From assembly GCA_034769895.1 (NCBI GenBank), contig CM068373.1:19573967-19637966 (forward strand): 64,000 nucleotides of DNA, written 5' to 3'. This document shows, one piece after another, positions 1 to 11,090 of this stretch. Position 1 is the stretch's first letter, and every line of letters starts with the position of its first letter. The position numbers and the translations under genes are program-made. Below the pieces are notes generated by a model. The model worked only from the letters and a program-made list of their open reading frames with translations. It did no database searches and was not told the origin of the DNA. The stretch comes from Magicicada septendecula (lineage: Eukaryota > Arthropoda > Insecta > Hemiptera > Cicadidae).

Positions 1-771
1 ATGAGAAACGTTTGTGCGAAATAGGTCCCAAAAACCTTACTCTTGAACTGAAAGACAACAGGATGGAAGTGTGCCATGATCTTCTGAAACGAGCTGGAAG
101 TGATTCCGATTTTCTAAAAAATGTCATTACTGATGATGAATCATGGATCTTTGAGTACGATCCAGAAACAAAACGCCAGAGCGAGGAGTGGCACACACCA
201 AACTCAAAATAGCAAAAATGAGCAAATACAAAATGAAAACCATGTTTTCATTTGTTTCTTTCATAGTAATGGCATTATCCATAAGGAGTTTCTGCCTACA
301 GAACAAACTGTCAAAGTTCTTGAAATGCTGCGGAAAAGATTTGCTCGCGTGAGCCAGCCATCGTGGATACCTGGATGCTGCATTATGACAATGCACCTTG
401 TCACACAGCACTCTCGGTTAATGAGTTTTGGGGAAAGAAACATATTCCTGTTGTTCCTCAGTCCCCTTATTCAGTTGATTTGAGTCCCTGTGACTACTTT
501 TTCTTCCCGAGATTGAAAAAAACATTTCAAAGAACACCATGTTGGGACGATAGACAACATTTAAAAAAATGTAACCTACCAGTTACCTGGAGTCTGGCTG
601 GAGATTCCAGTTTCTGAGTTCCAGCACTGCTATGAAGAGTGGAAAACCCGTCTAAACCGCTATGTGGCTTCCCAAGGGAACTATTTTGAAGGCGATAGAG
701 TTAAAATATAGTTTGATTGTAAATAAAAGGTTTTACTGAATTAGTCTTATTACTTAATTTACAACCTCGTA
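1..771 (+). pseudogene. mariner transposase remnant (5' end off window)
   Basis: Catalytic half of a mariner (D,D34D) DNA-transposon transposase, read in shifting frames. The first catalytic aspartate is in ITDDESWIFEYDPETK (about 115-170). The second is in LHYDNAPCHTA (about 372-405) and the third in YSVDLSPCDYFFFPRLKK (about 470-522). The tail, NRYVASQGNYFEGDRVK, ends at a stop near 711. About 60 bp later ACAACCTCGTA (761-771) matches a mariner inverted terminus and ends in a TA target. At least two frame changes are needed between 200 and 600, so it cannot make a working enzyme. The N-terminal DNA-binding domain would lie upstream of the window. Family assignment is firm; the exact subfamily is not. 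Confidence 0.9.
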
Positions 772-1629
772 ATAATGTTTTGGAGACAGTCTATCGTTGT
801 TTGGAACTTCTACCTTAGCTGACGATTTTCATCAATCCATATCGGTTCCAACTAATCAAGTTTACAGTCCTCAAAATCGTTGTTCCATAGTCCCATTATC
901 GTAAACCCTCCAAACGTCGTACAAGAACTGCTTCTTTCTTCCCTTCCAATTCAGGAAGCACTCAAAGAGTTGCACACTTGTGATTTTGTACTAAATGTAA
1001 ATATTACTAACCATAGACCACTGTTACGAAATACTGATAGTTTCTGTAGTCTGTTGCTATAGTAGAGACGTATTGGCGTGTGTTATTCGCAGTCAGCAAA
1101 CGAAAGTTTACTCTGAACCGGTAAAATGTATTATTTTCTTTGCGACAAAATTTATCTGATATCATTGTGTTATGTCAGATTTTAAAATTGATGGAAATAA
1201 CAAAGTTTATCATTTAAGGGACAGTTACTTCTTTAGCCTCCTTTACGGTGATTTCGTCGTACAAAAACAAGGTCAGAGCAGACATAAATAATTACATAGG
1301 AACAAGCTTGCTCGACTCAACATAAAAAATATATACAAGAACTCACGACCACAAGAACTCTACAGAGATTACGGATGTACGTAATCAAAGAGATGTCATC
1401 AAAGAGCAGAGATGTTTTAGGAAGTGTACGTCAACTGTGAACGCATTGTTTGTATTACGGCAGACTAATAGAGAAAAGGCGGGGGACTTACCCAAGAAGC
1501 AGTGCCAGATTTAAGCATAGGCTACATAGGCTGCAGCCTAGATGCTCGCACCACAAACAAACAGAAAAAAAGAACAGTCAACTTGCATAAAAAGTTCGTG
1601 TTATTAGAAGACAGTAGAAGTTATTAGAG
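772..1629. other. no recognisable feature
   Basis: AT-rich sequence with only short chance reading frames. I see no protein motif, RNA gene or repeat shared with the rest of the window. Confidence 0.5.
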
Positions 1630-2091
1630 GAAAAGCTGATATTATGAGCCATGTATAGGGTAGAGTTGGTGGGACATACTCAGGATAAAGTTTGTTGATC
1701 TGGATAAAGCATTTGATAAGACAGACCGTCAGAAATTATGGAATATTATTGACAGAAGAGTATATTTATAACACTTAATGAATGCAGTCAAGATCCTTTA
1801 CAAAAGTACATCTACAGTCCTGGGTCTGAATGGTAGGTTATCAGGTGACATTCCAATAAACAAGAGAGGTAGGTAGGGTTGCTGTCCTTTCGCAGCATTG
1901 TTTAATATATTTATGTACTGTTGAGGGCATGGAAATCTAGAGTGACCTCGGGAATACAGGTTAACAAGTAAATTTGTATGGTTTCCCTGTTATATGCAGA
2001 TGACATAGTTATTATTCAAGAAAGTAAAGATGTTTTACAAAGATCCATGTACCAGTAACAAGTAGTACCAGAAAGTACTCACTGACAATTT

Positions 2092-2125
<34 letters not shown>

Positions 2126-2665
2126 AAACCATAGTTTTTAAAGTTAAACATCCAGTGAGGACTAAGATAGTTATGAATAAGAGTACATCAGAACAAGTGA
2201 GCCATTTAAATATCTCGGATGTGAAGTAAGATTTGCAGTAATTAAAGAAGATAAATTAATTTAGGAGTATTTATGGAACTATTCATGGGAATTTTAGAAA
2301 TAAAACAAGAAACAACACAAGAAATAAATTTTGAATTTTTTATATTTATAAAATTCTGAGTGCTAAAATGCAGTTTATTCTCAATACTTTAAACTATACA
2401 TTGCAAGATAGAAAAATGAATTAGGATATAAGATCAAAATTATAAGTAACACATATAAATTCAATCGTTTCAAAGTATAGAAGACAATGGTGTGATCAGT
2501 TGGAAAGGATGACGGAGGATCGAATACCAAAAGCGGCACTGAACTATAAAGCCATTGGTAGAAGAGACGTGGGTCGCCCGAGGATGAGATGGTTGCCAGA
2601 ACAGGTTTAGTTAATGTTCTTGTAGAGAAGAGAAAAAGGAAGACTATTCAAATTTATGAAAAAAT
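1630..2665 (+). mobile_element. LINE fragment (family A), RT to 3' end, heavily decayed
   Basis: Non-LTR retrotransposon remnant. Reverse-transcriptase motif A reads KFVDLDKAFDKTDRQKLW (about 1690-1740). The catalytic box is LLYADDIVIIQ (about 1990-2020). The downstream thumb and C-terminal part includes TLNYTLQDRK and a RRDVGRPRMRW motif near 2565. An A tract of about 29 bp (2095-2123) interrupts it. The 3' end (about 2620-2660) is the AAGAGAAAAAGGAAG tail that marks family A. Many stops and shifts are present. The same 3' module recurs at 18190, 22758, 38150, 49375, 55305 and 58555. Confidence 0.85.
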
Positions 2666-2699
2666 ATTCTATGATCGAATAAAGTATAATAAAAATATA

Positions 2700-3179
2700 A
2701 GTACTTTTTAATACTGATATTTGTATTTGTATTTTATATTTTTAATTGTCACTTGTGGGACTAGAAGTAGCCAAAATTTCATTTGAAAAATGTTTACAAA
2801 TTAACTTTTACGATAAAACTGAAAACACTCGGTACTGGTTATTGACCTGTGTTTTATTCTGCGTAATATCACTGTCAAGTCACGTCAAATAAAATACATA
2901 TACACCAAAATATAACATTTCTAGAGAAGGATACGGAGTCAATAAAGGGTTGCCAAAGAGCGATTCTAACATTGTACAAAGTACAGTCACCCCATACGCA
3001 CTCGCTTCCTTTGTTATTTTGCTGTACGTTAGTTCAACTGTTAACTTTCATTTATATTTTAATTCAAATTTTCACTACATCATTCATTGACTTCACTTTT
3101 TAACGCTTATACACACGTGGAAGAAATACTAATAGATTTGTGAAGTATACAATTTTAGACTAACTAAGTTTTTGGTATC
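2700..3179. other. no recognisable feature
   Basis: AT-rich spacer between the LINE and the LTR. No motif or repeat recognised. Confidence 0.5.
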
Positions 3180-3183
3180 ATAT

Positions 3184-3665
3184 TGCTACGACGGTCTCAC
3201 GGATCGTCGTATGGTGCAGTGGAAACAAATACAGACACAAATTAAGTCACTAATTACCAGATTTAATGAGTCACAAATAACAATTTGAAATCAACAAGAC
3301 AAATTAATGACAGTTTGAACAAAATTAATGACAGCATATATGTACTTTTGGAGACGTTATGTGTTAAATATTAGAATCCCGCACTAATTATAACACAATA
3401 ATTACTTTGCTACAATACTTTGATACGCACTTGAATAAATCGCCAGCACTATGTAACTCATCAAGCCAGCCGCTTTTGCTTATATATAGCCTGCAGATGC
3501 TCCAGAATATTTTTTTCCTTGCAAGCATAATTTGTGTAGTTACAACAAGTGCTCTTGAAGAGTCTGGAAGGTACTTTTGTGCGGCCTTGACTGAAACACG
3601 GGTGGAAAGAACGCTCTCGAGTCTTCGAAAGCGTCCCGTAATTGCCGTGACAAAACGTAATTTAA
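3184..3665 (-). mobile_element. solo LTR, Ty3/gypsy-type family, cut short by a PLE snapback
   Basis: Fossil LTR of the family also seen at 9011, 21474, 23748, 24749 and 52065. The left end is TGCTACGACGG and is preceded by ATAT, the four-base target seen at other copies. Orientation is set by comparison with the 21474 copy, where the promoter lies on the plus strand. The distal part (the U3 end of the LTR) is missing, and the copy runs straight into the snapback at 3666. No internal coding region is present. Clearly diverged from its relatives, so old. Confidence 0.7.
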
Positions 3666-3842
3666 ACAGAATAATCACTGTTGCACATCACTATCGAAAA
3701 ATTATTCCGATTTGCGCTTTCAAGCTTCACAGCTCATCGTCAGATCGGAAAAGATTTCCGATCTGACGATGAGCTGTGAAGCTTGAAAGCGCTAATCGGA
3801 ATAAGTTTTCTATAATGGTGTGCAACAGTGATAATTCTGTTT
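3666..3842. repeat. snapback PLE terminal-repeat pair, near-perfect hairpin
   Basis: Two arms of about 80 bp (3668-3750 and 3756-3842) are inverted complements separated by only a few bases. Each arm carries a hammerhead-like motif facing outward. A single-arm relative lies at 57841-57927, next to a GIY-YIG coding remnant. That identifies the arm as the terminal repeat of a Penelope-like element. The unit abuts a truncated LTR, so it probably inserted into it. Confidence 0.75.
3756..3801 (+). ncRNA. minimal hammerhead-ribozyme-like motif (PLE arm)
   Basis: Stem I pairs TTCCGAT (3756-3762) with ATCGGAA (3795-3801). The core box CTGACGA is at 3763-3769, followed by one extra T. Stem II pairs GAGCT (3771-3775) with AGCTT (3780-3784) over a GTGA loop. 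The second core box GAAA is at 3785-3788, and the palindrome AGCGCT stands where stem III would be. The mirror copy on the minus strand is at 3705-3750. A self-complementary stem III suits the dimeric 'minimalist' hammerheads reported from PLEs. Activity is not shown by sequence. Confidence 0.7.
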
Positions 3843-4204
3843 GTGATTATAACCACCAACACAACTTTCTTATTTAAAAAAAACGTAATTTACAAGAATA
3901 CAAGGGTGTATGAATTTTAAATTATAAACTTTTTCCATATAGATTGCTTTATATAAAATTATTTTAAAATTCCTTTTTCATCTATAGGCTAACACTAAGT
4001 ATTTAGTCTTTCTCGGCTACTTCATTATTTGCATCACGTTTGACGTTTAGAAGGAAAATGGTTTCAGATGTACAAACTTGTGGCATACAACATTGATTAT
4101 ATTGTCCATTTATTCATATTAAGAAAAATATGTTTTTAAATCTCAAATTGTCATATTTAGCCTATGCGGATAGATATTTGGTTCACATAGGCTAAAGAAG
4201 TAAG

Positions 4205-4425
4205 TGTTTCTTAAACAAGGCTGGGGAAGTCCAGCAACCTTTCCTAACTTTCTTGTTCATTCCAGTGTCACCTGATAACCTACCATCCAGATCCAGGGCT
4301 ACAGAGATACTTTTGTAAATGATCTTAAGTGAATTTATTAACTTTTATAAATATACTCTTCTGTCAATAACATTACATAATTTCTACGGTCTGTCGTATC
4401 AACAAAAGCGATATGTACTTCTTGG
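4205..4425 (-). mobile_element. LINE fragment (family A), RT palm piece
   Basis: Minus-strand copy of the reverse-transcriptase stretch also present at about 1690-1880, recognisable from nucleotide identity (for example GACAGAAGAGTATATTTATA in both). Frames are broken. It covers the region between RT motifs A and B only. Confidence 0.75.
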
Positions 4426-4850
4426 CAGAGCGGGATTTAGAGCCCTATGCTGAACATGTATTGCGGGTCCGGCCTCCCAACTACCGGGTGGAGGTCTGGG
4501 GGATATGGAATACACCTCAGTAAAACGGGGCCCCGGATCGCTACCCCGGAAAATTTTGAAAAACATATCTTCCATAACTGCGAATAAAAGCATTGTTAAG
4601 TGTACAACTTAAATTGGGATACACTGTTTTCTATAAATGTTTAATACTATGTTAAACAATTTAACGGTTTTAAGGTATATATCGATGTACAACGGCATTC
4701 TGGTATCTGGGAAAATTAGTAAGATTGTATTCGGTTTTGTATTACACTTAAAAGACCCTAAAAGGAATAAAAATGTAGGAAAAATTACATACTAGTTTTG
4801 ATGTTATATTTTGATATTAGGAAAACAATATAATGGCTATAAATTAAATA
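4426..4850. other. unassigned sequence, including a GC-rich block
   Basis: A GC-rich block (about 4430-4560) contrasts with its AT-rich surroundings. Its composition suggests a piece of some other repeat, but I cannot assign it. The 64-codon minus-strand frame across it resembles no family I know. Confidence 0.4.
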
Positions 4851-4867
4851 GTACACTCTTTAAATCA

Positions 4868-4990
4868 ATGGTTAGTTTTCTTCTTCTGCTTCTCTGCTTC
4901 TTCTGTCTTCTATCGTCGTCGTTCCTTCCTCTGCCTTCTATCGTCGTCGTTCCTTCCTCTGCCTTCTGTCGTCATCGTCGTCGTTTAATG
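4868..4990. repeat. CT-rich imperfect tandem repeat
   Basis: Pyrimidine-rich tract with a roughly 27-bp unit built around CTATCGTCGTCGTTCCTTCC, repeated about two and a half times after a run of TTCTTCTGC-like units. Confidence 0.75.
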
Positions 4991-5387
4991 TATTTTGCTT
5001 ATACTTTCTTTCTTTCTTTATCCAGTAGGCTTAAAGTGTCTGTATACATTAATTGGATAGCTTAAGCTTTTGCGGAATAGCACTTTTAATCTTACTTGCA
5101 GCAACTCTAGGAAATTTAGCTTGTGCTAGTCGCGATTAGCAGACCGACGCCATGACCACGCGGCGCTTACGCGTTATCGATTCTAAAAGAGACTGATCGA
5201 TTCAATTAACGATATTGCCATCGACTGACTTCTCGTAAGATGGTTAGTTCTTCGGTAACCCCTACTTAGATTTTTCTACAGATATAATTAATATTTTTGT
5301 TTAAAAAGGCTTCCGAACAGAAGAATTCTGGTTCAAAAAACCTGATAATTGTTACGACTGAAATTATGGCCACAAAACCTTTTTGCT

Positions 5388-6511
5388 TAAGGGGAGTTGA
5401 AGGGTCAGTAGGGTAAAAATTTTACAATTTTTGTTATTAGCTTATATTAAAATACTGTCTTTTTTGCACAGTTTGGTACCAAAACCATGAAGTTTTTATT
5501 GTTAAAAATATTTTTACTTTAATTTAGAAAATTGTGCTGCACGCAGTTTGTCTAGCAGTTTTTTTAGCATTTTTGAAATTAGACGAAAACTTGCATTTAT
5601 TATTATAGCTAGCTAATTTTATACAAAATATTATTACATCTATTATAGTATATATTATAATGGAGGCCATAAAACCAGTATTTAGAGCATTGGCCAATCC
5701 GAATCTACTAAAAAGGTGCCTTCATGGGAAAACGCAAAACGTGAACGAGTCGTTCAACAATGTACTGTGGACCAGGGTGACAAAATAATGTGTTTGTTGG
5801 GAGAAAGACATTGGATGTTGGGGCTTATGACGGTTTAATTACATTTAATGATGGAAATATTGGACGATTGGAAGTGTTAAAACAGATGGGTTTTACGAAC
5901 TATGGTGTAAACACACTCAAAGCACTCAAGAAGGCTGACCAGAAGTGGTTGCAGAAAGCGGAGTTATCAGCAAACGAAATGACCAAGAAAGCAAGGATTA
6001 ACAAGAGAAGGAGAATACTTGAAACTGAAAAAGATAGAGACAGCCACTACAATCCAGGTGCATTTTAAAGGCATGTAAACTGAAATAAAATCACACATAA
6101 TGTATACGATTTTGTTTTTCTTGATTTTCCGAAAACCTTGTTTTTTAACACTACGGTACATTTATCTCATGAACCAATAAAGATATGATGTTGAAATTTT
6201 TACTGTACATTATACTTGATCTTTTCTAACTACTGTAGTAAAATAATGTTATTAGGTGAAGAAATGTTTGTTAAAAAAATATATATATGAAATTTTATAA
6301 TAAAAAAAGATTTGAAAAGTAAAAAATTTATAAAGTTTTTAATATTTTATGTATCAGCATAATTCTACTACAGCAAATACAAATAATATGAGTAAATAAG
6401 CATGCAAAATTTCATTTCAATCTTCTAGCTTAAAACGTTTATGAGAAAAATGTACCTAAAATCTGCCAATTTAACATGATTGGGCAGTATAGGACTCTTC
6501 AACTCCCTTAA
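5388..6511 (+). mobile_element. Mutator-like DNA transposon remnant with terminal inverted repeats
   Basis: The left end TTAAGGGGAGTTGAAGGGTC (5388-5407) and the inverted right end GGACTCTTCAACTCCCTTAA (6492-6511) match at 18 of 20 positions. Between them lies the C-terminal part of a transposase. I see no clear target duplication. With about 1.1 kb in total and only the last fifth of a transposase left, this is an internally deleted, non-autonomous copy. Confidence 0.75.
5660..6068 (+). pseudogene. Mutator-like transposase, C-terminal fragment
   Basis: The first part (ATG at 5660) contains the phrase CLHGKTQNVNESFNNVLW, the family's near-invariant C-terminal block, and stops at 5786. The reading continues one frame over from 5790 with FVGRKTLDVGAYDGLITFND, GNIGRLEVLKQMG, a lysine-rich region and a stop at 6068. 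One frame change separates the halves. I believe this C-terminal block belongs to the arthropod 'Mutator-like transposase' proteins. The family name is from memory, but the block itself is distinctive. The catalytic domain is absent. Confidence 0.75.
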
Positions 6512-7284
6512 AAATATGCATATATTTAGTTACTGATTTTTAAAATAACTATTGCCATTATTTAGGTATTTTTATTTTGAACATTCTGATATAGCCTAAG
6601 TATCATTTAAAAATTTCCCAAATTATGAAATTTATTTAAACTATCGTGTTTTTTTTTAATAAATAATATCCCGTAAAATAATTACGTACCCTCGCACACG
6701 CGCACGTCACACGCGTACAAGCATCATTTCACACCATCTCACAGCACTTACAGTTGTTTCATAAGCCTAAAAATATTTAAAACTAACATTTCTAACAATT
6801 CTCCTTATCAGCTAATATATATAGGGTGTTCAATACCGGATGGAACCTAAGGGATTAGAAGTCCGTTACTCTCGCACGCGCACTCACAACCGATCCGGCC
6901 CGATCAGACACGACCCGGGCGGTTCGGTTCAGGTATAAGTATACTGTCCAATTCAGAACTGTAAAATTTTTAATTTAGCTTACAATCTAATTTAAACTAT
7001 AATTTTTGTAATCTCTGTGAAATTGTTAGAAAAATGAATGTAAACAACACATAATTGCAAAAAATATGAGTATTTTAGGGATTTCTAAAACAAACGCAGT
7101 ATTGGATTACTTAATAAAGATTTTATTATAAAGTAATAACTATGTTGGCGATATATTTATGATTATAAACCGAAATGTATTTACAGTTTACATTCATGTT
7201 CCAAAATTACGTCGGTAATATGAACATTTTTATTTTTTCTACAATAACAAATGCTGTCTTGTATTTAATATACATAAAAATTAA
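6512..7284. other. no recognisable feature
   Basis: AT-rich except for a GC-rich patch at about 6880-6925. No repeat partner or protein signal seen. Confidence 0.45.
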
Positions 7285-7977
7285 TAAAATTAATGAATTT
7301 TTTTAGCGGATGATTAGTGAGGATCGATCAAAAATAACACAAATTTTAACTATTTTGCGTCGACGTTTCGACAATGTTTATTGTCATATTCAGGACCTGT
7401 CTATGAAATACAAAAGAAATGTCAAACACAACGGAACAATTAAATATTTGGGTGAACGTGTTCGTGTATGTGAGTGTGTGCGTGCGTATGTATGTATCAT
7501 TGTATATGTGAAGACTTATGATAGTTAGTTGTAGGTAATATATTTTACTTTGGTATATGTTGACTGCTGTAGGTATAAACAATTTATGTACCAATCTAAT
7601 ATCCAATTGTTGATTACTGTTTGTTTAATTAATTAAAATAACATTACATTTAGTAATTTAAATTGTAATACTGTATAAATTAAGTTGTGTCATACTATAA
7701 TTTGCTCGTTTTTCTTAAAGATAATTGGAAGATGTAAACAAACATAAGTCTTCGCATATACAATGATACATACATACGCACGCAAACACACTCATATACA
7801 CGAACACGTTCACCCAAATATTTAATTGTTCCGTTGTGTTTAACATTTCTTTTGTATTTCATACACAGGTCCTGAAGATGACAATAAACATTGTCGAAAC
7901 GTCGACGCAAAATAGTTAAAATTTGTGTTATTTTTGACCGATCCTCACTAACCATCCGCTAAAAAAAATTCATTGAT
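7285..7977. repeat. head-to-head PLE terminal-repeat pair (arms 7285-7510 and 7738-7977)
   Basis: Two arms of about 230 bp are inverted complements around a spacer of about 230 bp. Each arm carries a hammerhead-like motif pointing outward (minus at 7358-7401, plus at 7868-7907) and shares a GT/AC-rich stretch internal to it. No coding sequence remains between the arms. The arrangement fits a PLE with an inverted 5' terminal repeat whose coding core was lost. Confidence 0.75.
7868..7907 (+). ncRNA. minimal hammerhead-like motif (PLE arm)
   Basis: Core box CTGAAGA lies at 7872-7878, followed by one extra T. Stem II pairs GACAAT with ATTGTC perfectly over an AAAC loop. GAAAC leads into the palindrome ACGT and a GTC cleavage triplet (7901-7903). 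Stem I is short (GTC before the box, GAC after the triplet). The minus-strand partner at 7358-7401 has an altered first box (CTGAATA). Confidence 0.6.
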
Positions 7978-8212
7978 TGACGGTCACTACAAATTTAAGG
8001 ATTTAATAAAATAAGTATTAAAATAGAGTTAGTTGTACATCTAAAATATATCTCAACCACGTCGCGTTTGGTGTTATTTTCTTTAAAATTTTAGAGAGAT
8101 TACAAATATGCTAAGCTCGTTTGTTAAAAAATTCGTGTTATAAAAGTCGCAGTTACGTAGTGGACGCCCCAGTAGATGATGCATACCCCAGACGTGCGGG
8201 CCAGCTGCGTTT

Positions 8213-8213
8213 G

Positions 8214-8255
<42 letters not shown>
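8213..8255. repeat. (TG)n microsatellite
   Basis: About 20 TG dinucleotides, pure except at the left edge. Confidence 0.95.
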
Positions 8256-8258
<3 letters not shown>

Positions 8259-8439
8259 TAATCCCTCAGGTGCCATGCGAGTTGGAACGCCGTATAATGT
8301 TCAAACGTGTAATGTCCACTTATTCACACAGTGTCTTCATATGCTATCATATTCTTTTACTCTGTGCTACATTACGTATGCAATTAGAATGCCCCATTGC
8401 TATTTTTGTGTAACGACACGGGCCCGCGGTTTTCACGTG

Positions 8440-8680
8440 TATTTGGCTTCCGTGTGAAAAACACGATTTGATAACAGCATTACATTGGCTAGCGGTGGTC
8501 ATTTAAACTTTGCCCCGTTTAGTGGTCTTAATGGCTGTAATGAACTGAGAGCCTCCGGCTAAATGAATTTGGTGTTTACAATTTCTCTCCATAACAAGCA
8601 ACCCTTAGTATATTGTTTTACGCACCACTTGAAGCAAGGGGAGGGTTTTGGATACAAGTGGACAACTTTGTATAGACACA
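8440..8680 (+). repeat. unclassified interspersed repeat, inverted partner at 37320-37540
   Basis: About 230 bp shared at high identity with the minus strand at 37320-37540, including GCTAGCGGTGGTCATTTAAA and GCAACCCTTAGTATATTGTT. No coding frame, no polymerase III boxes and no terminal repeats seen. The family is unknown. Confidence 0.75.
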
Positions 8681-9010
8681 AACGTACCCACACTTTGACA
8701 TTACGATTATTATGCTAAACAAATAAGTTTACTTAGCACAACGAAAGAACATTTTTAAAAAATATTTCTAAGAATTTTAATAAGATTTTGTTGGCAACAC
8801 TAGCAACACGCAATAACGGCTTTGTTTTGAGCGAACGGCTATTTGAGTCTATTCACTTACAGAATACTATTCACTTATTCACTTACTTTGGCGTTTGTAC
8901 AGGACCCACGTCTTTAAGCAATTTAATTCCGGATTTAATTAAAAATGAGATCGTTCTCTAAAGCAATGTAATAACCTTACAAGAATGAATTAAGGGACAA
9001 TTTAAAATAT

Positions 9011-9564
9011 TGTTACGATGGTCTTCTTGACATGTTACAGCGGAAAACTAAATATAAAACACCAATTAAATCACTAATAACCAGTCTTAATTATCACAAT
9101 TAATAGTTTGTAATCAACAAGTTGTTCAGCAAGATTATACTTGTACAATCATTTGAGAAAATCTGTCCACACAAATAATAATGTCAAATATAAAGAATTC
9201 CGCACTATAATAAGTTTTCACTATTACACCATTTGAGACGCACTGTGTAAATCGCCCGACAGTAACTGAAAACTAAACGGCAGGTGTGGGGTATTTACTG
9301 TGTAGTCTGCAGGGTTCCATAATATGCGTCCTTAACAAGCAATCGAAAATTCTAGAGGATACTTTCCACAGCGCGGCGTTGGCAGAAACACGCACCGTTG
9401 GGGTAGTTGAGCAGCTTGTCGAACAACACTATCGAATGTACGAGACTGTTCCGTATTACGTAACACTGCCTCGCATGTTAAGTGTCACGTACGCACGCAA
9501 TGTTATATCTGAGGTCTGCTGGGATAGCCGAGAAACATGGAGAACATTCTGTAATGTCGTAATA
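9011..9564 (-). mobile_element. solo LTR, Ty3/gypsy-type, 554 bp, whole-length
   Basis: Begins TGTTACGATGG, ends near GTCGTAATA, and is flanked on both sides by ATAT (9007-9010 and 9565-9568). A four-base duplication at ATAT fits the integration habit of 17.6/297-type gypsy elements. No internal region remains, so it probably arose by recombination between two LTRs. The promoter, judged from relatives, faces the minus strand. Confidence 0.8.
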
Positions 9565-9580
9565 ATATTTTAATTGTAAT

Positions 9581-9613
9581 CTGTGTGTGTGTGTGTGCGC
9601 GCGCGCGCGGGCG
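9581..9613. repeat. (GT)n(GC)n microsatellite
   Basis: A GT run changes to a GC run at about 9597, giving alternating purine-pyrimidine throughout. Confidence 0.9.
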
Positions 9614-9814
9614 TTGTTTCCCTATTTGCACCTCTTTTCGTCTACATTTCTACTGACTCGTATGAATTATTGGATAAGAGCTTATTAATGATACATATGT
9701 GAGTTTGTAAGCAACGGGTTGCGATGTGGTTAGTTTGCCGCGTTTCACTGTCAACGGTATCACTAACGCGAAAAAGGCATTGACAATGCAATGCATAGTC
9801 TCTCTAAGAAAAGC

Positions 9815-10082
9815 TGACATTATCCTCCTTCCCCTCTAGTAAATAGCTGAGACCATAAATAACAGTGACGTCATTGTTTTGCGCATAAATGTAGATAACG
9901 CTTCCAACCTAACTCTGCGAGAGCACAACCATCAATTAATAAATAATTATGTCTTTCTATACCGTTATTTACTACAGTGTTATAAGAAATATCTATAACT
10001 GTGCATTAACGACATAGTATTATAATAATAAATTTTGCAGTATCAACAAAAGAGAGTTTTTATCAATTGTAGAAATTTTTTT
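9815..10082 (+). repeat. direct duplication, copy 1 (copy 2 at 10835-11090)
   Basis: About 250 bp repeated in the same orientation about 1 kb further on, with moderate divergence. Shared landmarks include GACGTCATTGTTTTG, TGCATAAATGTAGATAA-type sequence and CAATTAATAAATAATTA. A LINE and a SINE lie between the two copies. Confidence 0.85.
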
Positions 10083-10505
10083 GTCATCACCACTCCAAGG
10101 ACTAGGCCTTAGAACTATTCCGAAACACATCTCCTTATCAGTCTATCAACACTCTCTTCCCAGTAGGGTGATAACCCAAGGTAGACGGGATATCAGGCAT
10201 GGGATTCAAGTGTTCACACCACTACTTTCTGTGGTCTTATATTTTCTGGTGCAATGATACAATGTTTAAATCGCGTCTAATATCCTCGTTATTTCTCCGA
10301 TCCAAGAGACAACAACCTTGCGTCCCCCTTAGAAATTTCATTTTGTCTGCCTCAATCCTCTGCACGTCTCTTTTACCAAAGAGTCCATGTCTCACTAGCA
10401 TACAGGAATGTGGGGACAGCCACAATTTTATAAAATTTCATTTGGGTATCGTTTCGTGTTTTATTTTCAGGTACTTATGCGTGTATAGGTTCCACAGATG
10501 TGTCT
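10083..10505 (-). mobile_element. LINE fragment (family E), C-terminal region and 3' end
   Basis: The minus strand reads KRDVQRIEADKMKFLRGTQG followed by LLDRRNNEDIRRDLN. This is the conserved region after the RT thumb in a common insect non-LTR family. The 3' end faces the left duplication copy. Only a few hundred bases of a multi-kb element remain. Confidence 0.85.
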
Positions 10506-10530
10506 AAATTTTGTTAGCTTACTATCCCAA

Positions 10531-10833
10531 TCGGAGCGGTCGTGTAGCTAGCGTAGTGGCTAGCGTGTAGCGTTGCTACGCTGTCGGCACGAGTTCGATT
10601 CCCGCCGGGGCCATCTGATTTAGACACGACTGTTCCCCCTCGTAAGGCGATGGCAAACCAGCGAGAGGTATCCTGCCTAGTATATACCCTTCCCAACTAT
10701 GCCGTTCGGATCCGGTGTTAAACTGTAGGTCCCATATACCCGTGAGAGACTGCGTAACACACGCACCACGGGTATATGCGGGGAAGGTGAACCAGTCGAA
10801 AGGCTGACGACTCCAGGAGAAGGGCAGCACTGA
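10531..10833 (+). mobile_element. tRNA-derived SINE
   Basis: The tRNA-like head has a polymerase III A box (TAGCTAGCGTAGTGG, about 10546-10560) and B box (GAGTTCGATTCCC, 10591-10603). A unique body of about 220 bp follows. It stands directly against duplication copy 2. Transcription would be by RNA polymerase III from the internal boxes. The order of boxes and their 40-bp spacing fit a tRNA head. Confidence 0.8.
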
Positions 10834-10834
10834 T

Positions 10835-11090
10835 AAAATCTGACATATTCCAACCTATAATAAATAGCTGTGACTATAAATAACTGCGACGTCATTGTTT
10901 TGTGCATAAATGTAGATAATGCTTCCAACCTAACCTGGTGAGAGCACAATAATCAATTAATAAATAATTAAGTTCTTCTATTCCGTCAATTACTACAATA
11001 TTATAAGAAATATCTGTAACTATGCTTTAGCGACGTAGTATTGTATTAAGAAATTTGACAGTATCAGCAAACGTGAGTTTTTTTTATTAA
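10835..11090 (+). repeat. direct duplication, copy 2
   Basis: Partner of 9815-10082. It begins immediately after the SINE. Confidence 0.85.

Noticed and set aside
7285-7977. MITE with terminal inverted repeats
   Set aside because: The arms are 230 bp with outward ribozyme motifs and resemble other arms tied to GIY-YIG coding sequence, so a PLE origin explains them better.
10531-10833. Functional tRNA gene
   Set aside because: Polymerase III boxes are present but no cloverleaf with acceptor stem can be formed, and a long SINE body follows.
9815-11090. Direct repeats as LTRs of one retrotransposon
   Set aside because: They do not begin TG or end CA, show no primer-binding site or polypurine tract, and the interior is an independent LINE and SINE.
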